Shown here: positions 34,123-44,199 of the stretch, piece by piece | Position numbering within the stretch: the stretch's first letter is position 1 | Layout of the letters: every line of letters begins with the position of its first letter | NCBI RefSeq assembly: GCF_027244095.1 | Contig: NC_069662.1 | Span: 9,264,501 to 9,328,500, forward strand | Origin: Hemicordylus capensis | Taxonomy: Eukaryota > Chordata > Lepidosauria > Squamata > Cordylidae | Direction: 5' to 3' | DNA: 64,000 nt | Position numbers and translations under genes: made by a program | The notes under the pieces: generated by a model | What the model was told of the DNA's origin: nothing | Seen by the model: only the letters and a program-made list of their open reading frames with translations | The model's database searches: none

Positions 34123-35242
34123 CCGTTGCCTTCTTCCCCGATGACAGCTGGCGTTCACGGGTATACTGCTTCTGGAGATGGAGGCTCCATTTAGCCCTCT
34201 TGGCCATTGATAGACCCTCCCTCTCCGTGGATTTTCTCATCCTCTTTTAAAGTTAAGTCAGCGGCCATCGCCCGTCACACATCTTGCGGCGGTCGTGGTA
34301 TTAGGGGACCCTAGAGAAGAAGTGTGGGTGTTTGCTTTAATTCCAGACGAACTATGACTCTCTCCACACTTTTCCTACAAGCCTAAACCTTCCTGCCTGC
34401 TCACCTCGTAGGGATTTCAATAGCATTGTCTCAGTGACATGCTTGACTGTGTTTTTTGTGTCTGTGTACTGGCTTGCAAGTGGAGTCACAGTTTTCTCCT
34501 CACTTGCTGTCTTGAATCTAAAATGAGAGGTTCTTCCTCTTCCTCTTTCTCATTCTTTTTCTTTTCTATGATTTGGTTAGTAATAGATATCAAGCTCTTG
34601 TTTCTCAGTTAAAGTAGGCTTCCTGTGTTAATCACTTATACAAGACAAGTAATTTCTCTGCAACACACCTCCCTATCAGATATTCAGCCCTCACATGAGT
34701 TCTCCTTTCTTCCCCAGAATATAGAAAGCCACTGGATTTGCACATGTGCGACTTTGCTGTGCATGCGTAAGAGTGTGAAAGAGAGGAGAGTATATTTGTA
34801 TCAAGGGGTGGGGGACTGCTCAGTCTGTTGGGACCCTTTTGACTGGGGAGGGATTTGATCCCAGAAATCATTCTCAGGATCGGTGAAGAAACAAGAGAGT
34901 GCCTCTGAACTTGTACAGAGTGTTTTCCCTTCACCACCACTTTAGACATGTTGCTTCCGAGTCAAAAGCACTGCACTCTTACAGGCTTAATGGCTGGCAT
35001 CTTTCTAAGACCGGGGTTCTCAAACCTGGCTCCCCAGATGTTGATGGACTGCAACTCCCATCGTCCCCATTGTGACTGGGGATGATGGGAGCTGTAGTCC
35101 AACAACATATGGGCTGATATTTTGGAGATCCCCTTTCACACTTCTGTCTTGGGGACCCCTGCTTGAGTGTTGCCCTTCAAAGAGTATGTTTTCTGAAACT
35201 GACCTTTTTCTCTCTTTGCCTCTTTCTTTGCAGTGGAGGACA

Positions 35243-38200
35243 ATGGACAACACAGTGGATCAGCAACAACACCCGCTCTTTGGTGGGGCTTTTTCTGCCC
35301 TTCTCCCCCCTGGAAGCTTAGATGTCAGGTAGGCCAGCCCCTCAGGTCTATGGGCAGGAACATTCCAGACTTCTTTCTTTATTTACATTTATATCCCCTT
35401 CTTCCTCCAAGGAGCCCAGAGTGGTGTACATGGTTGTGTTGATCCTCACAACAATCTTGTGAGGTAGGCTAGACTGAGGGAGAAATGACTAGCCTACAGC
35501 CACCTTCATGGGTGAGTGGGATTTGAACTTGGGTCTCCCCAGTCCCAATCCAATTAGGCTTGCCATAGTCAAGTTCTCCATATCCAGGCGCCCTAATTTG
35601 CATGCTATGCAAATCAGCTTGCAGACGCTTTTCATATTACGCAAATTAACTGATGTGCTGTCCAGTTGGCTTGTATTTGCCCTGGATATCTACCAGCAAT
35701 AGTTGGGGAGGATCTCTTTACTTGATGATGACAACAAAAAATAATATTTATATACCGCTTTTCAACAAAAGTTTCCAAAGCGGTTTACATAGATAAATAA
35801 TAAATAAATAAGATGGATCCCTGTCCCCAAAGGGCTCACAATCTAAAAGAAATTGAAGATAGACACCAGCAAGAGTCACTGGAGGTCCTGTGCTGGTGGT
35901 GGATAGGGCCAGTTGCTCTCCCCCTCCTAAATAGAATTACCACGTTAAAAAGGTGCCTCTTTGCCCAGTTAAGCAGGGGTACCTGACCATTTTCCTGAGC
36001 ATTAAACACCCAAATACTGACCATATACCCACTCCGGAACTGAGCTTTGAGGCTGAAGAACTGGTCCAATCTGAGGCAACGAGAGAGGATTGAGAGAGGA
36101 CAAGAGAACTTTTTCAAGTTCTAAACTGTCTTGAAAAACTAAAAATTAACAAATCACTGGGTCCAGATGGCATCCACCCAAGAGTTCTGAAGTTCCTGGT
36201 TCTCCTTCAGCAAGAACTGTACTTCTATATGTTCAACACTTTTGTCCTTAAGTATGCTTTCCATCAATTTCCCCGGCACAGCAGTTAAGCTAACCAGCCT
36301 ATAATTTCCCAGACCCCTTTTTGAAAACTGGAGTTACATTAGCTCCTTTCCTGTCCTCCGGTATAGAGCATGAATATAGGGACAAGTTACATCTCTTTGC
36401 TAGGAGATCAGCAGTTTCCGATTCCTTCCCGACTTCCTCTTAAAAGACGTTCAGTATTTTGTTCTTTTCCTTTTATGATAGAAGAGAAAACATATATTTC
36501 TACTCCATTGTTGAACAGGCATTAACTTGTTCACGGCTTCCAGCACTCTGGCCAGAGAGTGCAATGGGACTGAGATGCCTGACAAGCACCATGATACATT
36601 TTCGACGTTTGAGTTGGATGATTAAATACACCAAATGGGTTGGATCCAAAGAACCATCAGCGGAAGGCAATCTGTGCAAGCTAACCCTTGTCCTCTTCTC
36701 TCCACAGCATCCCCCTGGAAAGCAGCCCCTTAGGGTTGGGGGACTTTCCCAGCAGCGACCCAGATGGCCCCATCCTCTCCCAACCCAAGGGTCTCTCAAG
36801 AGCAGATTGGGGGGAAGAGCAGGGATATTTGCCTTCACAGACTCCCTTCCGCTGACAGGTCTTAGGATCCAACCATGTTTGCATTTAGATTTTTGTAATG
36901 ATCTCCTCGCTGTATGCTTGCCCACCCCGACACACACAAACAAGGCCTGATTCTCCCGCAACTTTTCTCCCTTGCAGTGAGCTGCGCCAGGTCCCTGACA
37001 ACCAAGAAGTCTTTGTTCATCCCAGCACAGATCAGAGCATCATCATAGAGCTCCTGGAATACCAGGCGGGTGTGGCAGATGAAAACGCAGCCAGGTATGT
37101 GTCGGGAATCACAGCCCTTTTGTTGCTTAGAAAAGAGAGAAAGAGGTTCTTGGACAGGGACAGCCAACCTGAGGCTCTCTGTTTGGGGTTGGACTACAAC
37201 TCCCATCATCCACGGCTTCAACTGGAGCTGGGGATGGTGGGAGTTGTAGTCCAACCACAAGTGGAGAGCCTCAGAATGGCCACTCCTGTGTTAGAGTGAA
37301 AGTGTGCCTGCAAAATCTAGCCACATCCTCTCAACAATGAGAGGAAGAGATGCTCTTGACAGGCTCAGAGTCCTCTTTACCATGCTTTCCCGTGATAGGG
37401 ATGAGTTCTTGACATGGAAAAGGTTCCAGAGATGAGCCCTGTGTCTCTGCTTGCCTCTTCAGGTTTTAATGAGATGTATCTCTTTGGCAGATTTATGTCC
37501 ATTTGTCTAGGATGATTTAGAACAGTGGGAGAGCTGCAAGGGGTTTTATAGCTCAGCCAGATCATTATGTAAGTGTTCAAGGTTTGCGGTCGTGAGGCAG
37601 TGACAAGAGAAGGGGATGTAGCTCAGTGGTAGAGCGCATGCTTCGCATGTATGAGGTCCTGGGTTCGATCCCCAGCATCTCCATATTTTGAGGTCGTGTT
37701 TTCTTTTGCAAGGGGAATTTACAGGAGAATAGAAATGTCCCCCTTTGGGTTATTTTCTTTTTCTTTACGTGTATTCTAGAGACATTCCTACACACTGGCT
37801 GACATTCTGCGCAATGGTACATCAGCTTAGTTACACAAGCTGTGCAAATGACTTGCATGAGAGGAAGCCCATTAGAAAGAATGGGCTTTACTCTCATGTA
37901 ACTTTTGCACAACCTGTGTTATTTGTGCAACTTGCATGCATGCAAAGTTACTAGGCAGGCCTAACACCATGCAGTATGTCAACCACAGTTTTTGGCCCAC
38001 ACATGGGATTGTGATTCCTCTGAGATATATATATGCACCCTTTTAGCATTTTTAGGCTTATGAGATCACCCGGCATTCCGTGTGTCCATGTGTGTGTCCC
38101 TCACGTTCAGTTTTGCAACTCCTGGACCAATATGAACCAAATTGGGTACAGTTGTAGGGACACCTCATCGGGGTAGATTGTGATTATGCCATCCACCAAC

Positions 38201-41200
38201 AGGCGCTCTTACCCCGGACCTTGGGGCCCCAGTCGGGGGCCTTTGCTGTCACCCAGCCCCGCGTCCAATAATTCTAGCCACCAAGTGTGCAGCTGGGGTT
38301 TATGCAGAGCAGGCCTACCCCACCGTCGTGGCAGCGGCAGGCAGAAATGGAGTGGTCACTGGGCCTGACCATTCGGCCCAGTGGCCCTTGAGAACTGTGA
38401 GGTGCTCCAGCGCACCTGCTCTCTTCCAACTGCGCATGCACACTGGAGCACCTCGCAGTTCTCAAGGGCTGCTGGACCGAACGGTCCCGCTTCCGCTCTG
38501 CCCGACACTGCGGGGGATGGGGGAAGCCTGCCCAGCACGCACGCACCCCACCTGCACACCCCACCTAGGTGCGCCCCTGCATCCACCCCGATTCAAGATG
38601 GTGGATGCGTAAACCTTTGAGGCGCAAGTGGGCTGACTTGTGGACTATTGATTTGAACCAAATGAGGTATAGTTTTAGTGAGTGACACACACGGGCATCT
38701 CAATGGGGTAGTTGGTGATGATGTCATCCACCCCAATTCAAGATGGCGGATGTGTAAACCTTTGAGGAACAAGTGAGCTAACCTGTGAACCACCTCACCG
38801 CTTTGAACCAAATTTGCTACAGCTGTAGGAGCGCATGGGGAAACCTCAGTGGCATAGTTTGTGATGATTTCATCTACCCCAGTCCAAGATGGCGGACGCA
38901 TGAACATTTGAAGTGCAAGTGGGCTAACTTGTGGACTGTCTCACCAATTTGAGTACAGCTGTAGTGAGTGACACACCAACACTATGAAATTGATTACCAG
39001 GAAATCTAGGACCAACAAACGGAAGTACTTTTTCACACAACGCATAATCCACTTGTGGAATTCTCTGCCACAAGATGTGGTGACAGCCAACAACCTGGAT
39101 GCTTTAAAAGGGGTTTGGATAACTTCATGGAGCAGAGGTTTATCATCGGCTACTAGTTGGAGGGCTATAGGCCACCTCCAGCCTCAAAGGCTGGATGCCT
39201 CTGAGTACCAGTTGCAGGGGAGTAACAACAGGAGAGAGGGCATGCCCTCAACTCCTGCCTGTAGGCTTCCAGCGGCGTCTGGTGGGCCACTGTGTGAAAT
39301 AGGATGCTGTACTAGATGGGCCTTGGACCTGATCCCCCAGGGCTGTTCTTATGACACCTCAATGTTTGTGATGATGTCATCCACCACAATTCAAAATGGT
39401 GGACACAAACATTTGTGGTGCAAGTGGGCTAACTTGTGAACCGCTTAACTGATTTGAACCAAATTTGCTGCATCTGTAGGGACACATAGGGATTCCCACC
39501 TCCCCATGGGGTGGTTTGTGATGATGTCATCTACCCTGATCCAAGATGGCAGATGATGTGTAAACTTTTGAGGTGCAAGTGCACTAACTTGAGGACGTCT
39601 CTGAGCCTGTGCTTGACTTGGGGTTTTGTTTTCAGTCCCAGAATGGAGCTCACATTCCTTTCACACAAAAATCCACTCCTGATTTTCCTCTGAGCTTTGT
39701 TCCTTGCTGCAGACTAGGTGGGAATAAACCCTTTTACTTGTTATTGTTAAGCAATTGGGAGTCAATTGCTCTTATCTTTTGCAAATTACTTACCTGGCCT
39801 CTGCCTTAGATTACCCAGAGAATGCTCCAAGCTAAGTGGAAGGCAGGCTGCAGAAGGGGATGTAGCTCAGTGGTAGAGCATGTGCTTTGCATGTACAAGG
39901 TCCTGGGTTCGATCCCCAGCATCTCCATTTTGCTGGACCTCTTTGTCTGAGGTCCTGTGTGCAATATTCTAGATCAGGGCTTCCGAACTTTGGGCTGCTG
40001 GGTGTTGTTGGACTACAACTCCTATCACCCTCAGCCACCTTAGGATGATGGGAGTTGTAGTCCAAAATCTGAGGACCCAAAATTGGGAAACCCCAAGGCA
40101 GAGAATGTTATCTATTATGTGTTGACATTCTTGAAGCAGATTTCTGGCTAGTATCTTACAAGCAGGCTAACCTTAGAATGGAGATGTACTGTACTTGCAC
40201 GGAATTTAATTTTTTCTTTCCTGTGATTTTAGAGACTTTTGTGCTAGATTGCATTGTATTCTATTGTTTTTGTAAGCTGCCATGGATTCCTATATGAAGA
40301 ATGGCAGCCCATACACATTTTTAAATAAAATAAATAAGTTTTTACATATTTTTAAATAAAAGAAACAAGTTTGTTGCATTGAGAGTTTCACATTTTGCTC
40401 TGGGAGCTAAGAAAATCCAAGCTCTGCCTATAAACAGACAAACAGCAGCGTGTCTTGTGCTTTTCATCATATTTGATATTTAATGCTTTAGAAGCATATA
40501 AGGGTTTAAAAAAAAAATTCCTTATTTGCTGGGTTTTAACCTACAAGGGAAGTATTTGGATCAGTGTTGCGGCTGGGGATGATGGAAGTTGTAGTCCAGC
40601 AATATCTGGGAACCCTTGACCTGGACGACCTTTTGATTGACAGAGGTCAGGCTTTCCCCATTTTTTTAATTATAAAGTCTTTCCCACTCCATCCCCCACA
40701 GGTATCACTTTGAGGACATGGCAGGTCCTTCTGCCAATGCAGAGATCTTGAGCCAAGAACCGCTTGTGCCCCAGCTCCTGGCGCTAGACGGTTGCAGCAG
40801 CGCCTGGTGCCTCACTGCCTCCCAACGGGTAGCCAAATTCAACGAGGAGGTGGGTAGCAGCATTGCTGGGTCGTCTCTTCGACATCCTCATCCCAGAGCC
40901 ACGAAATGCTTATTTTCTGCTCATTGTGTACTTTGCAAACAGAAGGGGGTGTACTCAGCTTCAACTGTATTGCAGTCCCTTAAGTGGTGCAGTGGGGAAA
41001 TGCCTGACTAACAAGCAGAAGGTTGCCGGTTCGAATCCCCGCTGGGACTATATTGGGCAGCAGCTATATAGGAAGATGTTGAAAGGCATCATCTCCTACT
41101 GAGCGGGATGCGGCCATGGTCAGCCCCTCCTGTATTCTACCAAAAGATAACCACAGGGCTCTGTGGGCACCAGGAGTCAATACAATTATACATAAATATT

Positions 41201-44199
41201 TATATACTAGCCAACCCTGCACAGAGCATTTGGGGCAATCCAAAAAGTTGAACAAGGCTCATTACTCAAAAATTGTAAATCCTTCATAAACCATTTGGTT
41301 GCAGATGAAATCATCCTCCATAGACTAAAACTTCTGTTCTTTTCCAGGCTACTAAAAGTTAGCTTCAAGCAGATCTTCAATCCTAGAAAATAAAGCCCAG
41401 GCCGGTGGTTACCTCCCCCCGCCCCACCTTCTGCCCCAGTCTCCGCTTCCTGACCATGCCGGGCCCAGCCGCCTCTCCTCCCAACCCCCACTTCTGCCCC
41501 CCAGTTTCTTTCCCCACTTCTGGGCCTGGCCTCTGTGGCCGGGCCCACCACCTCCACGGCGACCAATCCTCCTGGGTGTGCCTTTAGAATGTGCATCCTG
41601 GTGCCCAGCTGATTGGCTGGGCAGCAGAGGCACCTGATAGGCTGAGGTGCACCCAGGAGGATTGGTACACCCAGGTGGATTGCCGGACTAGTGACGGGGA
41701 TGGGGAGAAAACAGCTGGGATGAGGAGGCAGCGGCAGGCCGGGGACAGCGGTGGGCAGGAGGAGGGGACGGGTCGGCTTGAAAGCTGGCCAGAAACTGCA
41801 GCGGAGATGGTGGGGAAGAAGCAGGCCGGGGGGCCATCAGAGGCACAGATTTTCTGCACCCGGCCCAGCTAGAGTAGAATCAGAAAGCAAAGGGAAAATG
41901 AGGAGCAATTCATCCAGTGACCAATACTACAAATGGTAGCACGAAACTGTGCAACTTTATACATATGTTGCTTCATTGTTCCAGTCAGATAGCAACCAAG
42001 TGATAGGAAGGGATGTAGGCTCTATGGGAGAAGGTGTGTTTAGTATAGTGGTACGTATCCCCCGCCTGTCACGCGGGAGACCAGGGTTCAGTTCCCCAGT
42101 GGGGAGAACGTCCTAGGTTCAGGTTGTGGCATTTCCAGATAGGGCTGGGAGAGACTCCTGCCTGAAACCTTGGAGAGCTGCTGCCAGCCAGTGTAGGCAG
42201 TACTGACCTAGATGGACCAAGGGTCTGACTCAGTAGACAGCCTCTTCTGATGGTCCTATGAGAGAGGCTGAGGAGCAGGGTGCTTCAGCCTTAGACCTCC
42301 TCTGAATACTTTCTCTCACTATGTCCTCAAAATTTTTAAAGATAAGCAATCCTGAGCAGCAATGTGCTGGAGGGGTGGGGCGTAAATGTTTTTAGATAGA
42401 ACACGACTGTTGCATTATTTTGCTTACTAGTGACTTCAGGCATGATCACACCCCTTCAGTAAAAAACCGTGTGCTTAAATTATGATTGAGACGGCCAGCC
42501 TATATCATAGGTTACATTGGAAGCTGCCATATACTGAGTCAGCCCATTGGTCCATTTAACTCAGCATTGTCTTCCCAGACTGGCAGCAGCTTCTCCAAGG
42601 TTGCGGGCAGGAATTTCTCTCAGCCCTATCTTGGAGATGCTGCCAGGGAGGGAACTTGGAACCTTCTGCATGCAAGTGCTCTTCCCAGAACAGCTCCATC
42701 CCCTGAGGGGAATATCTTACTGTGCTCACACTTCTAGTCTCCCATTCATATGCAACCAGGGCAGACCCTGCTTAGCTAAGGGGACAAGTCCTGCTTGCTG
42801 CCACAAGATTAGCTTTCCTCCATCCCTCCCCTTCCCCCAGTATGTTTGATCCCAGTTTGTCAAACTAGCTAAACATACAAATTCCTGGTTTCCACATCAC
42901 ATAGAAACCAGGATTCTTCGCTTTCTGACCTGACACCCAATCTATTTGGAGCCATAAAAGTCCCCATTTACTTCCTACACCTTTCAAGCACTCTCTCTTA
43001 TTTTCTGGAGCTGGTCTTGTGGCAGCAAGCATGGATTGTCCCTTTTGCCAAGCAGGGTCTGCCCTGGTTTGCATCTGAATGGGAGGCTACATGTGAGCGC
43101 TATAGGAGATGAGGCCATACCTGGAAGAGCACTTGCATACAGAAGGCTCCAGATTCCCTCCCTGGCAACATCTCCAAGAGAGAGCTGAGAGAGACTCCTG
43201 CCTGCAACCTTGGAGAAGCTGCTGCCAGTCTGGGAAGACAATGCTGAGCTAGATGGACCAAGGGTCTGACTCTGGCAGCTTCCTTTGTCACACCTCCTCC
43301 CTTTCTGTTGTCTTAAGACCAAAAAGGAGTATCTCTACACGTCATGTTTTCCAGATACCTAACTTTTCCCCACTGGTGGAAACTGGAGGGAGTTTCCCCC
43401 GGGCTTTGAGTTCTGAACCTTTTTATTGATTTATTTTAACTACAGGCCAAAAATGAGGTGAACCAGCATTTAGCTCTGCTCCGCCTGCCCCAGTATGGAA
43501 CAGATCTGCTTCTCACCTTCAACAACCCCATTCACATTCAGTAAGTATGCCTCTGGGCAGAGGACAGGGTTACTCCAGGAAGACCCTGGCCCTGCCTAAT
43601 GTCTTAAAAGAGGGTTACCTACTACTGGTGGGCTCTTTGGGAACCATGTACAGTTTCATGTAACTCAAGCGTTCTCCACCTCGAGTCCCCCAGTGCTGTT
43701 GGACCACAACTCCCATAATCCCCAACCACAGTGGCCAGTAGTCGGGGACGGTAGGAGTTATAGCCCAACATCTGCAGGCGGGCCAAAGTTGTGCAGCCCG
43801 GACTGAACCCAAGGGTTCTCAGCCTTGGGTCCCCAGATGGTGTTGGACTACAAATCCCATCACCCCCCTCTTCACAGTGGATGATGGGGGTTGTAGTCCA
43901 ACGTCATCCGGGGGCTCAGGTTTGAGAATCCCTGCTCCCAGCCAAATATATGGTTGCTCATTGGTAAGGATGATGGGGCAGGTGGTGGGGGACAGCAACT
44001 GCAAAAGGGGTGAGGACTGCAAGTTTCCCCCAGTGATCATTCCTCCCCCCCTTCTGTCCTCTGCAGCCCTCTAAGCAGCAGCGCAGCCCGGAGAACAGAA
44101 GTCCCGCCTCCTCCCCCTTCCCATGCGCCCTGGACGGTAGAGCATTTCCACACCTTCGTACGGAGCCTCCGGCTTCTGGACCCCGGAATCTTCGGTTAG
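35243..44199 (+). CDS. RANGRF: RANGRF, Ran guanine nucleotide release factor (MOG1)
   Basis: MOG1 binds Ran, promotes GTP release and supports nuclear transport; in mammals it also aids surface delivery of the cardiac sodium channel Nav1.5. Coding exons are 35243-35328, 36978-37094, 40702-40849, 43446-43540 and 44067-44199, all with GT-AG junctions in phase, giving 192 residues against 186 in human. Diagnostic stretches are [71 protein letters not shown] and the end [10 protein letters not shown] then stop. The start is the first ATG after the acceptor and aligns with human MEPTRDCPLFGG. Exon 5 has a proline run ([11 protein letters not shown]). It converges tail-to-tail on SLC25A35, as in mammals. 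Intron 2 contains two tRNA genes and a tandem repeat array. Confidence 0.97.
35378..35565 (-). mobile_element. Sauria SINE, reverse orientation
   Basis: Reverse complement of the family: ctccaaggagcccagagtgg at the 3'-end side and gggatttgaacttgggtctc as B box, in RANGRF intron 1. Confidence 0.75.
36100..36280 (+). mobile_element. CR1-like LINE reverse transcriptase fragment
   Basis: Translates to [20 protein letters not shown], the start of the CR1 reverse transcriptase domain. The adjoining stretch to about 36450 looks like further old LINE-related sequence. Short remnant in RANGRF intron 1. Confidence 0.65.
37612..37683 (+). tRNA. tRNA-Ala (CGC anticodon)
   Basis: The 72-nt sequence begins GGGGATGTAGCTCAGTGG. 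It has a 7-bp acceptor stem (GGGGATG with CATCTCC), a D arm GCTC/GAGC, an anticodon loop holding CGC, and a TpsiC arm CTGGG-TTCGATC-CCCAG, with A/B box promoter sequences intact. A TTTT run follows two bases after the discriminator base, a pol III stop. It is nearly identical to vertebrate tRNA-Ala-CGC. It lies in RANGRF intron 2, on the sense strand. Confidence 0.92.
38198..38579. mobile_element. GC-rich foldback element inside the tandem array
   Basis: Ends gctcttaccccgg and cctaggtgcgcccctg match, in reverse, the shorter elements at 29158-29347 and 61328-61527. CATCCACC flanks it at 38190-38197 and 38580-38587. Inside, cccttgagaactgtgaggtg (from about 38384) pairs with an inverted copy near 38447-38470. 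Confidence 0.6.
38985..39358 (+). mobile_element. LINE 3' end inserted in the tandem array
   Basis: Translates to [20 protein letters not shown] followed by [12 protein letters not shown], the typical last residues of a non-LTR retrotransposon ORF. The 3' UTR ends near gacctgatcccccagggctg. Older relatives lie at 26110-26250 and 27555-27660 (plus strand) and 45850-46085 (minus strand). Confidence 0.6.
39856..39927 (+). tRNA. tRNA-Ala (TGC anticodon)
   Basis: This second 72-nt cloverleaf has the same acceptor and TpsiC arms as the copy 2.2 kb upstream, with TGC as anticodon. Its anticodon stem differs (TGTGC with GTACA, one G-T pair) but remains paired. A TTTT follows directly. It also lies in RANGRF intron 2, between the tandem array and exon 3. 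Confidence 0.9.
40982..41190 (+). mobile_element. Second tRNA-derived SINE family
   Basis: Head taagtggtgcagtggggaaa, B box ggttcgaatccccgctggga, body gaaaggcatcatctcctact, in RANGRF intron 3. Confidence 0.73.
41400..41880. other. GC-rich stretch in RANGRF intron 3
   Basis: High GC with several ATTGG motifs (near 41610, 41660, 41677) but no exon, repeat family or splice structure I can name. It could be an old repeat or a cryptic promoter-like region. Confidence 0.3.
42033..42265 (+). pseudogene. tRNA-Asp (GTC)-like sequence joined to 5S-SINE body
   Basis: From about 42040 the sequence follows tRNA-Asp closely: TAGTATAGTGGTACGTATCC, the anticodon arm CCGCCTGTCACGCGG with GTC, and a TpsiC arm. 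The first seven bases cannot pair with the 3' acceptor strand, so it is not a functional tRNA. From about 42155 it continues into the body shared with the 5S-derived SINEs here (tagggctgggagagactcct and onward to ggtctgactcagta). It is either a tRNA-headed relative of that SINE or a chance fusion. It lies in RANGRF intron 3. Confidence 0.6.
42515..42830 (-). mobile_element. 5S-derived SINE, reverse orientation
   Basis: Near-complete copy from ggaagctgccatatactgag to cacaagattagctttcctcc, in RANGRF intron 3. Confidence 0.82.
43005..43290 (+). mobile_element. 5S-derived SINE
   Basis: Forward copy from ggagctggtcttgtggcagc to gactctggcagcttcctttg, ending 155 bp before RANGRF exon 4. Confidence 0.8.

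Larger units (their letters stand above)
38095..39610 (+). repeat. Tandem array of about 148-bp units, interrupted twice
   Basis: Units share aattcaagatggcggacgca, cttgtgaaccgc, gatttgaaccaaatttgcta, and tgatgatgtcatccacccca. Unit joins fall near 38584, 38731, 38877, 39382 and 39533, giving about six diverged copies. A GC-rich element (38198-38579) splits the first and a LINE end (38985-39358) splits the fourth. Single units occur at 5690-5940 and 63070-63420. Confidence 0.75.

Noticed and set aside
38095-39610. CRISPR-like or satellite array
   Set aside because: Units are about 148 bp, diverged and without spacers, in a vertebrate intron; a local tandem repeat.
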